Made by a program: the position numbers and the translations under genes. This document shows, piece after piece, positions 12,708 through 26,203 of a DNA stretch of 64,000 nt (its first letter is position 1; each line of letters opens with the position of its first letter). Location: NCBI RefSeq assembly GCF_030272615.1, contig NC_081414.1, forward strand, positions 812,175,069 to 812,239,068, read 5' to 3'. Source of the DNA: Cryptomeria japonica. Taxonomy: Eukaryota; Streptophyta; Pinopsida; Cupressales; Cupressaceae. The notes below the pieces were generated by a model. The model was not told where the DNA came from. It made no database searches and saw only the letters and a list, made by a program, of their open reading frames with translations.

Positions 12708-13905
12708 GGAATATGTAAATCGGTGATGGTTGGAAACTTGTGGTTTATGCAATAAGCTTTTATGATGAATTTGTGTATGTTATTAGAACTACATCTTGTG
12801 TTGATTATCGGAAGGAATGTTTTGAAATTTTGATCGAATTGTGCTAAGTTTTTAGTAGGGTTTTAGGATCAATGACGAATTCATTAACTGGCAAGATTTT
12901 TTATTTGACGGTAATTGGTGGCGAATCTACATGAAGAAGATAACACTACACAACCCGTGTGAATGATTTGAAATGTTTTTTGGTGCAGAATATGGTAGAA
13001 TTTCTTGGGAATGTTTAACGTGCTTAGCAAAATATTCTAAGGGTTTGAATTTCCTACAGATCTAATTTTTGTAATGGGTTATCAATAATCGACGACTGAT
13101 ATTGGATTGTAATTTATTGTAATGATCTATATATTGATCTTTTATGATCTGTATTGTAAATCCAAGATGTAATTAGGTTTTATGACCAACTAAGTTGTTC
13201 TGGCTATTTAGGGCGACACAACTGATGTTTTATGTGTCGGTTGCATTTGATGAATGAGTTAAGCCATCCTAGAGAAGATAGAGATCTGCCCAAGTGTTGC
13301 AGATTGTGAAGAAAAATTGGATCTGATTTAGCAAGATAAAAGTGCAAAGTGACAAATCATTTTTCACTATTGTTCCCTAGGAATTATAGAAACTTAAATC
13401 CCTTAACTAGGTAGGTCCTAATAGGCCTTTGTCATCTAAGTCTCCTAATAGGGCAGCTCACAAAAGATATTTTAAATCCTCTAACCAGGTTGATCTTAAT
13501 AGATCATTAAGCTTCTAGCGGGAGTGATAGGCAAATCCCTTAACTGGGTGACTCCTAACATGGTCTTCTCTTAACTGGGTGTATTGTAAGATCTTAACTG
13601 GGCTAAACTCCTCATAGGGCGTACTTTAAAAGAGTACAAATTATCATGGATACCAATTCCCACCATGGTTTTTCCCATTTGGGTCTCCACGTCAAAAATC
13701 TTGGTGTTTATATGTGGAATATCTATTTATGATGTTTATGTTTGCATGCATTATTTCTGAGATATCAGTTATGATATGTTATCTATAGTTTATCAAAGAT
13801 TACCAGTACTAATATTAGTTGGATTTGGATTCAAAGTTTAAGTTATTTTTAATACCAATTCACCCCCCCTCTTAGTATTAACCGGATCTTCATAAGATTA
13901 ACAAT

Positions 13906-13918
13906 TGGTATCTGAGCC
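13906..13918 (+). other. Primer-binding site of outer Copia
   Basis: TGGTATCTGAGCC lies two bases after the 5' LTR. It matches the initiator-Met tRNA binding site used by plant Copia elements (TGGTATCAGAGC) with one change. Confidence 0.8.
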
Positions 13919-13978
13919 TTCGTCCTCTGTGTGTAGAAAAGCTTAACCACTTGAGGAAAATATTCTGAGGAAGACAAG

Positions 13979-15380
13979 ATGATGAAGAAAGAGGGTCTAA
14001 AATTCAACAAAGATAACTATAAGATCAGGAAAGATAGAATGAAGATATATCTCAAATGTCTTGGTGTTCAACACTAGAAACATGTTGAAATAACATATGT
14101 GGCTCCTACTACTGCTCCCTTGACTTCGGATAAACTTAAAGATCAATAGGATAACATGCAAGCCCTTGAAGCTATTATAAGTACTTTATTTGATTCTGAA
14201 TATATAGATCTTCAAGGATTCAAAACTGCACAAGAAGTTTGGGAAAAATTAGAAATAATTCATGGAGGAGATGAGCATGTACAAAGAGCAAAGGAGGAAA
14301 TCTTGAGAGGAAAATTCAATGAAATGAAAATAAAAGAAGGAGAAAATATTGCACAATATGGTCAGAGAATTAAGGAAGTTGTTGGCGGTATAAAAGGTGT
14401 TGGTGGTAAGATTGATGATGATGTAGTGGTACGTAAAATTCTTAGAATTCTCCACCCTCAGTTCGCTATTAGAGTATAAAAAATCCAAGAACTAAGATCC
14501 ATTTCAAAGGATAAGGTAAGTGTTGACTCTTTGATTTGTAAGCTTACAACCTTTGATCTAAATAGTTTTGACAATAGTATGGTAAAATCTATTGAATCTG
14601 TTTTTAAATCTTCTATTACTGGAAAATATGCAAGAAAAGGAAAGAATATATGTCTAAGTCATGAGTGCAGATCTAGTCATGGAGGTAACCAGAAAAGTGA
14701 AGACAGTGAAGATCAAGTAATGGAACTTGAAGCACTGCTAGCAAAGAGATTTCCAAGAGGCACTGGTAAGTATAAAGGAAACCTACCTTTAAATTGTTTC
14801 TCTTGTAGTAAGATTGGTCATATTGTTGCTAACTTCCCTAACACTAATAAGAAAGATAAGTTCAAGAAATTCAAAGGGAAAGGCAAAAAATATTGTTATG
14901 TTGCAGTAGATGAAGGGGTGACCGATGACAAATCTGAAGATGAAGATGACAATGAAGAGATTGTGTTTGTAGCTATAAAGGAGGAATTGTCTGATGAGAA
15001 AGTACTCATTTCTCATGTAGAAAATAGTAATGAATGGATTATAGACAGTGGTTGTTCACATCACATGACCGGAGACAAGAGTAATTTCTTAACTCTTAAT
15101 GAATTTGATGGAGGTGTTGTTAGATTTGGAAATGACTCTCCTTGCATGGTGAAAGGTAAAGGTTCTATTTCTTTGAATGGGAAGAATAATATTGATGATG
15201 TATTTTGAGTTGATGGTCTAAAACATAATATTTTAAGTGTTGGACAACTCAATGATAAAGGTTATTTGCATGAGTTTAATGGTGGAATATACAAAATTCT
15301 TGGAGGAAATGGTGAATTGATTGCTATAGGAAAACAAATAAGGGGTAACTTATTTCATTTAAATGTTAATGTCTCTTGTT
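13979..15380 (+). pseudogene. Copia gag and protease
   Basis: Gag packages the element RNA; protease cuts the polyprotein. The frame from ATG 13,979 holds a UBN2-type gag domain (EVWEKLEIIHGGDE at about 14,243), stopped by TAAs near 14,074 and 14,477. A zinc knuckle CFSCSKIGHIVANFP follows at about 14,798, with the last cysteine lost. The protease active site WIIDSGCSHHM is near 15,035-15,067 with the DSG triad intact. A TGA at about 15,206 stops it again. Three separated open pieces are all in the same frame, so decay here is mostly by substitution. Confidence 0.85.
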
Positions 15381-18113
15381 GTCTATTTGCAAAAATGGAA
15401 GATAGCTGATTATGGCACAAGAAATGTTGTCATATAAATTTTGATAACTTGGTGAAGGTAAGCATATATAGTGTTGTGAGAGGATTACCATATATTGTTA
15501 AGCTGGATAATGTGATATGTATAGACTGTCAAATTGGTAAAATGACCTTTGTTTCATTTAAGAGAAATAAGTGTTCATCAAACATTATTTTGGATTTGGT
15601 TCACACTGATCTCTGTGGTCCTATGAGAACAAAAAGCTATTTCGGTGATAGATATTTCATGCTTTTTACCGGTGATTATTCTAAGATGATGTGGGTTACA
15701 TTCCTAAAGGAGAAATTTGAAGCCTTTAGTAAGTTTAAAGCATTTAAAGCTCTAGTTGAGATTGAGACCAATAAAAACTTGAAATGTTTAAGATCTGATC
15801 AAGGAAGAGAATTCACATTTGATGAATTTTTCAAGTATTGTAATGAACATGGTATCAAGAGACAGATGTTTTCTCCAAGGACACCACGAAAAAATGCTGT
15901 AGCAAAAAGAATGAACAAAATAATTATTGATGCTACTAGAACAATGTTATTACAAGGTAATCTACCTAAGATGTTTTGGTGAGAAGAAGTCAGTACTGTT
16001 GTCTACACATTAAACTGGATACTTATAAAGAAAGACAACAATAAGAGACCTTATGAGCTATGGTATGGTAAAAATCCCTACGTTAGTTATTTCAAAATCT
16101 TTGGAAGTCGGCGTTTTATTAAAAAGGATAACTAGACTAGAAAGTTTGATGCAAAATCTGATGAATAAATATTTCTTAGTTATTCTTCTAAGAGAAAAGC
16201 ATATAAATGCTATAATAAGAGAACTAAGAAAATTGTTGAAAGTGTTAATGTAAAGGTGGATGATTTGTCTAGTAAATCTGAAGGATCAAGTAGGTCTGAA
16301 CCTTAAAATGATGATAATCAATAAAGACTGGTGATCTTTGAACCAGAAGCACAGAATAATGATCAACTAGCAAATGCAATATTAGGTGCTCAACCGGTAA
16401 GCAAGAACAATGATGACAGAAGTAGTGATTTGACTAGTGAATTTGATGAGGAAGATGCAAAACCTACATAGACTATACCTAGATATGTGAGATTGAATCA
16501 CTCACGTGACTAGATAATTGGTGCTAAGAATCCAAGTGTGTAGACTAGGAGGAAGATTAGAGAAAATTCATGTTTGATCTCTATAATGAAACCCAGAACA
16601 GTTAAGGAAGCACTCAAGGACGATGATTGGGTGAAAGAAATGGAGGAATTAGATCAAATAGAGAAAAATCAGACATGGTCACTCAGTCCTAGAGCAGAAG
16701 ACAAGAATGTGATAGGAACTAAATGGGTCTTCAAGAATAAGTTAAATGAATATGGAAATGTGGTACAAAATAAGGCAAGGTTAGTCTACAAAGTATATCT
16801 ACAGGAAGAAGGTGAAGACTATAGTGAAACTTTTGCATCGGTTGCAAGATTGGAAGGAGTAAAGATGTTGCTGGCATTTGCTACATATAAGGGATTCAAA
16901 GTCTACCAAATGGATGTCAAGTCAGTCATTTTGAATGGAATTCTTGAAGAGGAAGTTTACATTGAACAACTAGATGGTTTTTCCTTGATGGGCGGTAAAG
17001 ACATGGTGTGTAAATTGCAAAAAGCTTTGTATGGTCTAAAGCAGACACCGAGAGCATGGTCTGCGAGGTTACATGCATATTTGATCAAGATTGGATTCTA
17101 GCATACCAGTGAGGACAATAATATTTATCTAAAACCTAATATAGACAAGATGCTAATAGCTGAAGTATTAGTAGATTACATAATTTTTGGTGAAGATGAT
17201 AATATGAGTATGGATTTTGTTGATGAGATGAGAAAGGAATTCAAGATGTCTCTAATCGGTAAATAAAGTTATTTATTGGATTATAGATCCAAAAATTGGA
17301 TGGTGGTATCTTTATTTGTCAAAACAAGTATACTAAAGAGGCGCTGAAGACTTTTGGCATGGAAGACTACAAACTGATAGGAACACCGATGGTAATAGCT
17401 TGCAAGTTGACAAAGTTGGATAATTCACCTAATGCTAGTGAAAAAGAATACATGTATATGATTGGTAAACTACATTATGTTGTACATAGCAGACCGAACA
17501 TTTCTCATGTTGTTGGGTTAGTTTCAAGATTTTGAAAAGAGCCCAAACAAAGTCACTTGATGGTTTTTAAGAGGATTTTTTGATATCTTAAAGAAATATT
17601 GGACTATGGATTATGGTATCCCTGCAAAGGAGATTTCACTTTAGATGTTTTTACTGATGCAAATTGGGCAGGAAATGTGGATGATAGGAAAAGCACAACT
17701 AGTTGAGATTTTCTACTTGGAGGAAGACTTGTAGCATGGATAAGTAGGAAACAAACTTGTGTTTCTCAATCTACAATTGAATCTGAGTATGTTATTGCAG
17801 ATCCATGAAATGCACGCAAGCCATATGGATGAGACATGTGCTAGAAGGATTCAAGATAGATATGCTTGAACCATTGACTATCTATTGTGACAATATGAGT
17901 GCAATAAATATTTCCAAGAATCTTGTACTTCATGCAAGAACCAAGCATATAGAGTTGAAGTATCATTTCTTAAGGGAAAGAGTTCAGGAGAAGCAGGTAA
18001 AGATGGAGTATGTGAAAAGTAAAGATCAGTTAGCTAATATCTTTACTAAATCCTTGCCAAAGACTACTTTTGTATTTCTCAGAAGTAAATTAGGGTTTAG
18101 ACTCCTACGCTAG
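15381..18113 (+). pseudogene. Copia integrase, reverse transcriptase and RNase H
   Basis: The integrase zinc part (WHKKCCH ... CIDCQIGK) starts near 15,413. The catalytic core follows with HTDLCGP and RSDQGREF, but the catalytic glutamate phrase reads TPRKNAVAKR, so E is replaced by K. RT (16,574-17,270) has KWVFKNKLNE, QMDVKSVILNG and KALYGLKQTPRAW; the YVDD box is altered to LVDY. RNase H (to 18,113) has DANWAGN and ends with TKHIELKYHFLRE and QLANIFTKSLP. There are two frameshifts (between 17,101 and 17,296, and between 17,535 and 17,805) and many stops. This copy cannot make active enzymes. Confidence 0.9.
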
Positions 18114-18435
18114 AAGAACTAAGATGTTGAAGTTGCATGAAACCTTTGGATTTCATGTTTATTCTTCACTAAGGATTGATGAAGATGTGGGCTACTCCGT
18201 AGGGGGAGCGACTATGATGTAGTATGATATACAACTCTGATTAGATTGAAGTCAAGTGATGCATTTTCGTTTGGCATTTCTATCAAAGGGGAGAAGATAA
18301 AGAAATTAGATAATCAGTTATGGGAGAAGAAAAACAACTGATGATCAGGCTTGAGGAGAAGAAAATAAAGAGATGACCAATAGATGCAAATGTTTGGCAT
18401 AGATGATTGTATATATGATTGGTGTTTCCATTAAT
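18114..18435 (+). other. Copia 3' untranslated spacer
   Basis: Non-coding sequence between the RNase H end and the polypurine tract. It includes purine-rich runs (gaggagaagaaaataaagag near 18,353). Confidence 0.6.
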
Positions 18436-18450
18436 GTGAAAGGGGAATAT
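18436..18450 (+). other. Polypurine tract of outer Copia
   Basis: gtgaaaggggaatat directly precedes the TGTTGGCA start of the 3' LTR, the expected site of plus-strand DNA priming. Confidence 0.75.
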
Positions 18451-19447
18451 TGTTGGCATGTTTGACATAACTGATGCATATGAGTTGGTGACTGTACCAG
18501 TAGAGGAATGATGATGACATGATCAGTTATTAGTGTTGTCATTGCTGGTAACCTATGTTAATTAATGTTTTGATGATGATTACAGATGAAATTTGAATTC
18601 TGACTTGTTGGATAAGTAATTTGGTCTACTAGATTTAAAATTTATAAGTCTCACAGGGTTTAACATTAGGACTAAGAATTACGACTTCAACCAGTAAAAG
18701 AAAAGATTTTGATGAAATATGGAAATCGGTGATAGTTGGAAACTTGTGGTTTGTGACGTAAGATTTTATGATGGATTTGTGTATGTTACTAGAACTACAT
18801 CCTATGTTGATTACCAGAAGACATGTTTTGAAATTTTGATGGAATTGTGCTAAGGTTTTAGTAGAGTTTTAGGACAGGTGATGAATTCACTAACCGGTAA
18901 TGATTTTTTATTTGACGATGATTTGTGGCGAATCTACATGAATAAGATAACACAACACAACCCACGTGAATGATTTAAAATCTGTTTTGTTGCGGAATAT
19001 GGTAGAATTTCTTGGGAATGTGCAAAGTGCTTAGCAGAATGTTCTAAGGGTTTCACTTTTGTATAGATCAGATTTTTGTGATGTGTTATGAATAATCAAT
19101 GGGTGATATTGAATTGTAATTTGTTGTAATGATCTATATATTGATCTTTTGTGATCTATATTATAAATTCAAGGTGTAATTAGGTTTTATGGCTGACTTA
19201 GTTGTTATGGCTATTTAGGGAGACACAACTGATGTTTTATGTCTTGATGGCATTTGGTGAATGAGTTATGCCATCCCAGAGAAGATAGAGATCTTTATGA
19301 CTATTGCAGATTGTGAAGCTAAATTGGATCTGATTTAGCAAGCTAAAAGTGAAAAGTGACAGATCATTTTTCACTTTTGTTCCCTAACAGTTACAGTAGC
19401 TTAAATCCTTTAACTGGGCAGGTCCTAACTGGCCTTTTTCTTCTAAG

Positions 19448-20392
19448 TGTTGGGATCTGAGAAGACTGAGAGGGGACTGTGAATCAATGTTCTATCAGAA
19501 TCTACAATATTTACTTTCTAAACCATGCATGTATGTACCGATAAACAAATAAGCATATAACAAGAAGCAAATAGACCATCCACATAAACGAACACCATAA
19601 CACACAAAATTTATATGTGAAAAGACTCAATGAGGAAAAAACACAATGGGATTTGTGCCCCACAATATCAGTTCACTGGCCATATGAAAAGATATTACAT
19701 AAACATGGGCCTACACTTCCAGGAAGGCATACTACCTAGAGCATACTGCTCGTCACAGAAAAGTGTTATTAACTACAAGCTCTCTGCCAAAGTAAATTAT
19801 AGAAAATGAACTCAAGAATGCATCTGATATGCTACATAGAGTTCCAATTCTAGTTCTTCTCTGTACCAGTTCATAGTTTGAACTAATTACTGGTATTACT
19901 TATCCTCCAAGAGTGCTTTCCTAGCTATCCATAGATCATTGCATGATAAAATGTTCGCATATAAAAATGATCTCCATACATATAATTCACATCATAGTTC
20001 TGCTATAATTATTCACCTATAACATCATTTTCTCATTCGCATCTATATCACTTTTTCTTATCATAAAATTACCCTAGCAGTCTGACTAAAATACCTATTA
20101 CATATGATATGCCTTATGTTGGCTTACAATGCATTTAAAAAAGATATTCAATGTCAGCCTTGACAATAATTATAAAATTATTTACAAAATAAATCTTCAT
20201 TGATGTCGACTTCCTGAAGTACTGATGTCAGGTGCTAGTGTCAGTGCCTGTGCAGCCCTGAATAATATCAGTATTTGTTGGTATATGCCTCCTAGTGCCG
20301 GTTTGTGACTTCCATCAAGTCATGTTGCCTTTATTTGATCTTGTTGTCATGAATGAAAACAAAATAAATCCAATGAGTGTCAATTTCCAACA
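19448..20392 (-). repeat. 3' LTR (in element sense) of nested element
   Basis: 945 bp, on the plus strand tgttgggatctg...tttccaaca. About 90% identical by eye to the copy at 25,278-26,203 over the first 230 bases. Confidence 0.9.
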
Positions 20393-20405
20393 ATCTCCCC
20401 CTTTG
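20393..20405 (-). other. Polypurine tract of nested element
   Basis: On the minus strand this reads gccaaagggggagat immediately before the TGTTGG start of the LTR. It fixes the element's orientation. Confidence 0.85.
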
Positions 20406-20581
20406 GCATTGATGGCAACACTCTTGTGAAAAATGGGTTTCCTACTGGGGTGGTCCCCTTGAGCAACACACTTCAACTGATAACATATTCCCTGATATTT
20501 TTTAAAAATGTACATACTTTCCCTTTGACATTAATGCTAAAGACCAGTGAAAGAATAAAGAATGAAAGAATACAGTTAGAG

Positions 20582-23500
20582 TCATTCGAGCTTAGTCATC
20601 TTCAAAATTTCTGGGTATGCCTTTTGCAGCAACTGAAGATATCTTTCCCAACCTGATTTGAAATTATCTAATACTGATGCAAGTCTACTGAGTAAATAGG
20701 CAAGTGATTCCTTTTCCTTGGTATCTACTAGTGTGAGCTTGGCTAGCATTTCCTTACATTCTCTCTTGTGAACACCCAAAGAGTCAAGTCTTGGACTCAC
20801 CAGTCCTCTTAAATTTCTTTCTCTCCTTAATATTTTATCTTTTTCTTTCTCAAAAAAAAAAACTTGGTTCTCCAAGGACAAAATTTGTCCATCAACAGAT
20901 GTAGTTACTATTGTTAGCCCATCAAAAGAATTAGCAATAGTAGTCATTTTGTCATATAATTCTTTCAATCTATCATCTACATTGGCTGTTAGTCTTGGAC
21001 TATATTACAACATACTTGGTAAATATTGGTGCATTGTTTCAAACAAATCTAAATAGAGATAAGTTTGTCCTCTATCTTCTTCTTCCTAGTTTCTATCAAT
21101 TGATCAAAAGCTTCTCTTTTTGCAGCAAAGAAACTAGCCAAAGCCTGTCGGTCTATAATCTGTCTCAAGGATTGATAGTTACTTGATATGTGTTTTGTAA
21201 AGCTTTGATCTTACTAGAAGGGCTTTCTCCATCCTCTATCTGACAGTCAGGCATTATACTATATAATACAAAGATCGATTGATCAATTAACCCTTTTTCT
21301 ATAGTTCCTTCCTTCGACAATTTTTGAGTGGCCATCATCATTAGTTCTGTTGGACTTAACTTAGAAAATGGTTTCTTCTTGACCTGAGAAGTGTCAATTG
21401 CCAAGATTCTTGTCGGTGAATCTGTTTTGTCTATTGGTATGGACTCAGTAGATTTAACCTTGTCCATCTCACCCTCTTTAGCATCAGTGGCTTCGCCACT
21501 TGGTGAAGTGTCAGTTATTGTCGGTGGAGTATTATCCATAGTGTTTCCAGTGTCTTGTACACTCTTTGTGACTGTCAGTTGTGGTTGTGTGTCTCTAGTT
21601 ACGGTCGGTTGTGATTGTGTCAAAATTGGAGTAGAACTACCTAGAATACCCTTTCCTTTTGATTTGTTAGGAATTGTAGGGGATGTTTCCTTTGCAAATT
21701 TTTCCTGAGATGTGAGAAAGTCTAGGTTTTTTTGAAATAATTTTGTCCACCCCCTACTTGTCTCATTTACCACCTCATTTACTCTACCCATCATAAGCCT
21801 TATATGCTAGGTTTTACTACTGAAAATTGTCCTATTAGCAGTTTCTATACATCTTTTCATTTCTTCATTATTTATAGTGCCACATTATTCCAGAAGTGCA
21901 ACTTCCTTGATTTCCTTATCCCTCTTTTTAGCATCAAGTCTCCTAGCTTCAAGTTTATTTTATAAGATAAAGGTATTTCTTTCAAAATTTCAACTAATGC
22001 CTTCTTATAGATATCTATATATAATAAAATAGCTTCCTCTAACTCATTTTTCTAATTCTCTTCAAAAACTTCATAATATTTCGATATGTTCTTTAATATC
22101 GCATCTTTTGTCACTCCATCAATAATTTCATCATAGGTCATTTTTGTCTTACCAGATCTAGTATCATCACTCTTTTTCTTCTTGCTTGTTGTGGCCGGTG
22201 TGACTAGTTTCCTCTTCTGCATAGGCTTCCTTACCGATGGTGGAGGTGTAGTAGGCTGAGGTGCCTTTCTGACAAGTCTCCTCCTTGGTTCTGTCTTTTG
22301 CTACTCTACTAGTGGTTTTACCACATCCTTCCTTTGCACCTTTCTAAAAGCTAGAGGCTCATTATCCTCAGGGTCAGAGTTAGAAGTGATTGGGAAAATG
22401 TGAACTTGTGGCTTCTTCACTTCTTCAGTAGCAACCTCTACAAGTTTGACTATCTATTTAGATTGGGAACCTAGCTGAGTGTCTATATTGTGTAGCACAT
22501 CTTGTACATATGCAGACATTTTCTCAATTTTCTTCTCTCTTCTTTTTCTATTGAAACCTATTTTCACTTCAAGAGCCTTTTCTTTTGTTGTACCAAAGTG
22601 TCTTGTCTTATCATCTAATGGGGAATCTAACAACATCTTTGCATAAAGCTGAAAAATACTATCATCTACCTCATATCCAAGCTCAGTTATCCAAATTTTC
22701 CTTGGGGTCAACTGCTTCCATGAGTGTTTCATCAGTTTTCACCAGGAAACATATGTTAGTGAAATACCTCTCCATAATGTTCTTAGAGATTCTTTCCCTT
22801 TTCGTCATGTTCTCCTAAAATTTATTGAAGTAACCCTAGAGCTTCTCATCCCTGCCGGTACCAAGACCGGTGATAGGCATTTTGATTTGCATACCTACCG
22901 GTATGTCACGATCCCATTGCTTCTTTCCTAAACTGGGTAGCTCATTCAGGAAATAAAGAATTAAATAGGCAATTAATTTTCCATATCTGAATGTGCCTTT
23001 CATCGTTCCTTTGATCTTTTTAAGGTTTAACATTAACTCACTCCTCATCCATTCACATAAGTCATACTTCACATTATTTCTCAACATTTGATATGCGACA
23101 TGAACTTGCAACATAATTGAATTGGTTGGATTGAGTTACCTTATATCCTATGATCATGCTTGCAAATTTTATGTCTGAGTCAGTTATTATGCTTATCCTC
23201 ATTAATCTACTATTGGATGTAGCACCAGTGAGTTTTTCAACCTCTGTATTGGAGATTTCTTACCAGGTTCTTGTCCAAACCTAGATAAGTTGGTGACAAC
23301 TTGAATAGCTTTCTTTGTGATCATGTGAGGTATGTCTAACTAAATGAGTTCACTGTGAACCCTACTTAGGACATATCTGATCATCTCATCCTTGAATTCC
23401 AGTATGTATAGAATACCGGTTAACCCTAAATCCTCAATTGCCTTGAATTCTGGTTTAAAGTTTTTGGTGTCTCCCAGTATCACTGACTGATATATTCTTT

Positions 23501-24230
23501 TAATTTCTTCATTGCCCAAATCCTCAAGAGTGCAGTGGATGTATGCCCTCACATCTTCAACATATATTACTCCTTCAGGAACCCTAGAAAACGCTCCCAT
23601 AGAGTCTTGCTTTTTGGCAATTTTGGGAACCTCCTTAAAGACTGGCCTTAACCTATTCTTAACTTCGACGATTATTAGATTTGCAATAAAAGTAGGAGCA
23701 AAATATCCAGATGCCATTGCGGAAAATACCTAAGTGAATGTTGGTGGTCAATTTGAGTGCTTCAGACAATTGCTTGAAATCCTCTCTCAATGCTTCACTC
23801 GCTCTTAGTTTGCCTTTACTTGGATCAAATTGCTTGAATGCTTGGTGAGTGAAAATGAATTCACTTAGCTTCTTTTATCAGTGAATAAAACCTTATTTTT
23901 TTGTCATTAATGCTTCACCAACAACTCTATGGATGTTTGTTTCATAGTTAAGTGTCGAGGTAACCTTCATCGATGATGAACACAGTTCTCCAGATTTCTT
24001 TCCAGATCTCCTTAGATCTCTTTCGGGGTAATATGAAAAATTTAGCAATGACTTTGCCAACCCCTAAGGCTTATGCCTTAGTTATCGGTGGAATTTCCTG
24101 CCGGCGGAGGAATACTCTATTCTACCGGTGGATATATCGGTATAGATCAACCTCCACTTTGTTCTTCAGATTTTCTAACCCATCTCTTGGTATGATCTTG
24201 TTGTATTTCATCTACCTTCTGCTTCTCTTT
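20582..24230 (-). pseudogene. Unrecognised long coding region of the nested LTR element
   Basis: I do not recognise this protein. Read from 24,230 down, open pieces occur at 23,717-23,340 (starts MASGYFAPTFIANLIIVEVK), 23,114-22,836 (AYQMLRNNVKYDLCEWM), 22,732-22,454, 21,794-21,165 (Thr/Ser/Pro-rich) and 20,968-20,582, which ends close to the polypurine tract. The last piece has heptad-like Leu/Lys/Glu patterning suggestive of a coiled coil. Stops separate the pieces, but amino-acid composition stays protein-like throughout. This implies one ancestral ORF of over 1,000 codons downstream of gag. No DSG, HHCC, YVDD or DEDD motif was found. It may be captured host sequence or a second structural protein. 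Confidence 0.55.
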
Positions 24231-24259
24231 CTCATTGTCTTTATCATTATTAGCCGGTT

Positions 24260-25230
24260 GAGTCTTGCTTCTGCAATACTTAGCAATATGACCTATTTTT
24301 TTGCATGCATAACATGTAACATTGTTCTTTTGAATTGTTTTGACATATCTGGTATTACTATTATTATTTCTTGACCTTCAATGATTAGAAAAATTTCCAA
24401 ACTTTCCACATGCATGACATTTAACATTCATTCTGTAGTCTTCTGATTTACGACCATATTTCTTGCAGTTTGTGCATTGACTGGGAATAGAATTGTAGTT
24501 TTGATTTGCCTTATTTTTACATTGTTTAGCCATATGCCAAAATTTATTGCAAACAAAACATCTACCATTGAATTTATAAGCATTATATTTCCTTACCGGT
24601 TTCCTCTATTCTGATGAGTTCTGCATATCGGTTGATTGATCTCCATTAGCAGTACCAGAGCTTTCATCTTGTACAAATACAAGTCCTCTAGAATCATAAA
24701 TCTATCTTTATCTTTTCAGTAATTCATCCAATTCTGTAGCACTGATCCTAAATTTTTCCTTGTATTTGCTTGTAGTAATCAGATCATCTCTTAGAGTAGT
24801 TATTTTCCTTTCAATTTTTTGTTCATTGTTATGGGAGTGTGCCAAATTAGTTCTCAACAGATTATTCTCATGAGTCGATCTTCCACATTCATCAAACTTG
24901 TTCTTCAAAGATAAAGTAAGACTATCTTCCTTCTTCTTTGGGTCCTTAATATCTTCTGATAACCTCATGGTCAGATCTTGCATTTCATTCTTCATGAGCA
25001 TATTTGCTTCACTTAGTTTCTGACATTGTTCCTTAAGAGCATTCTTCTCCATATCATCTGGTTGTTGCATAAGTTCTTTTCTTTTGGCTTGAGCAGATGA
25101 CAACCTTTCTTGCAGAATTCAACTCTTCTTGCAATTTCAAGTTCTTCATCCTTTCAACATCATAATTCTCAAGAGCCATCTCAAGTTGCTTTTCCATGGC
25201 CATGTTTAAAGATTCTGATTACAAGAACTT
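24260..25230 (-). pseudogene. Gag-like protein: coiled coil plus four zinc-knuckle motifs
   Basis: The N-terminal part (25,103-24,708) is rich in Glu, Lys and Leu with heptads (EKNALKEQCQKLSEANMLMK) and ends KFRISATELDELLK, a phrase resembling plant Copia gag C-terminal regions. Zinc-knuckle motifs follow between 24,560 and 24,273. CFVCNKFWHMAKQC and CYACKKIGHIAKYC are intact CCHC. Two between them, CTNCKKYGRKSEDY and CHACGKFGNFSNH, have lost ligands. Four knuckles in a row is unusual; Copia gag normally has one. The UBN2 half of gag appears missing, as only about 170 bp separates the coiled coil from the primer-binding site. Confidence 0.7.
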
Positions 25231-25263
25231 CCTCAAGCGGTTAAAATTCTTCGGAGGTACCAA

Positions 25264-25276
25264 GCTCTAATACCAA
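25264..25276 (-). other. Primer-binding site of nested element
   Basis: On the minus strand TTGGTATTAGAGC, one base away from the LTR. It is close to the initiator-Met tRNA binding site TGGTATCAGAGC. Confidence 0.8.
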
Positions 25277-25277
25277 T

Positions 25278-26203
25278 TATTAGGATCTCAGAACAGTGAG
25301 AGGGGGGGCGTGAATCAGTGTTCTGCCAGAATCTACAATATTTACTTTCTAAACCATGCATGTATGTATTGGTAAACAAATAAGAACATAACAAGAAGAA
25401 AATAGACCATCCACATAAATCAACACCATAACACACAAAATTTATACGTGGAAAACTTCAATGAGGAAAAACCATGATCGGATTTGTGACCCACAATATC
25501 AGTTCACTGGCCATATGAAAAGATATTACAGAAACAGGGGCTTGCACTTGTAGGAAGGCATACTTCTCATCACCAAAAAGTCTCACTGACTACAAGCTCT
25601 CTACCAAAGTAAATTATAAAAAATGAACTTAGGAATGCATCTGATATGCTAGATAGAGTCCTGGTTCTTGTTCTGCTGTGTACCAGTTCATAGATTGAAC
25701 TAATTACCAGTATTACTTCTCCTCCTAGAGTGATTTCCTAGCTATCCATAGATCATCACATGATACAATGTTTGCATACAACAATGATCTCAATACATAT
25801 AATTCACATCACAGTTCTGCTATACTTATTCACCTATAACATCATTTTCTCATTCGCATCTATATCACTTTTCTTATCATAAAATTGACCTAGCAGATTA
25901 ACTTATATACCTATTACATATGATATTCCTTATGTTGGCTTACAATGCATTTACAAAAGATATTCAATGTCGGCCTTGACAATAATCACAAAATGATTTA
26001 CAAAATAAATCTTCCTTGATGTCAGCTTCCTAAAGTACCGATGTCGAGTGCTAGTGCTGGTGTAGCCCTAAATAATGCTGATATATGTTGGTATATGCCT
26101 CCTAGTGCCTCTTTTTGACTTCCATCAATTCATGTTTCCTTTTATCCGATCATGTTGCCATTAATGACAAGAAAATGAATCCAATGAGTATCAATTACCA
26201 ACA
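25278..26203 (-). repeat. 5' LTR (in element sense) of nested element
   Basis: 926 bp, on the plus strand tattaggatctca...attaccaaca. It pairs with 19,448-20,392. Confidence 0.9.

Larger units (their letters stand above)
11024..13903 (+). repeat. 5' LTR of outer Copia, containing an insertion
   Basis: It aligns with the 3' LTR from 18,451 (shared phrases include gaggaatgatgatgacatga and gataagtaatttggtctact) and ends in ttaaca at 13,903. Bases 11,291-12,707 are absent from the 3' LTR. Conversely a ~185-bp stretch at about 26,538-26,722 of the 3' LTR is absent here. Confidence 0.85.
19448..26203 (-). mobile_element. Nested non-autonomous LTR retrotransposon with unrecognised coding region
   Basis: Two LTRs (19,448-20,392 and 25,278-26,203) are in direct orientation. 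CTAAG occurs on both sides (19,443-19,447 and 26,204-26,208). A primer-binding site at 25,264-25,276 and a polypurine tract at 20,393-20,405 fix the direction as minus strand. The interior has a coiled-coil and zinc-knuckle gag-like part, then about 3.6 kb of open pieces with no integrase, RT or RNase H motif that I can find. The initiator-Met type primer site suggests a Copia-related parasite that uses another element's enzymes. It is younger than the outer Copia. Confidence 0.9.
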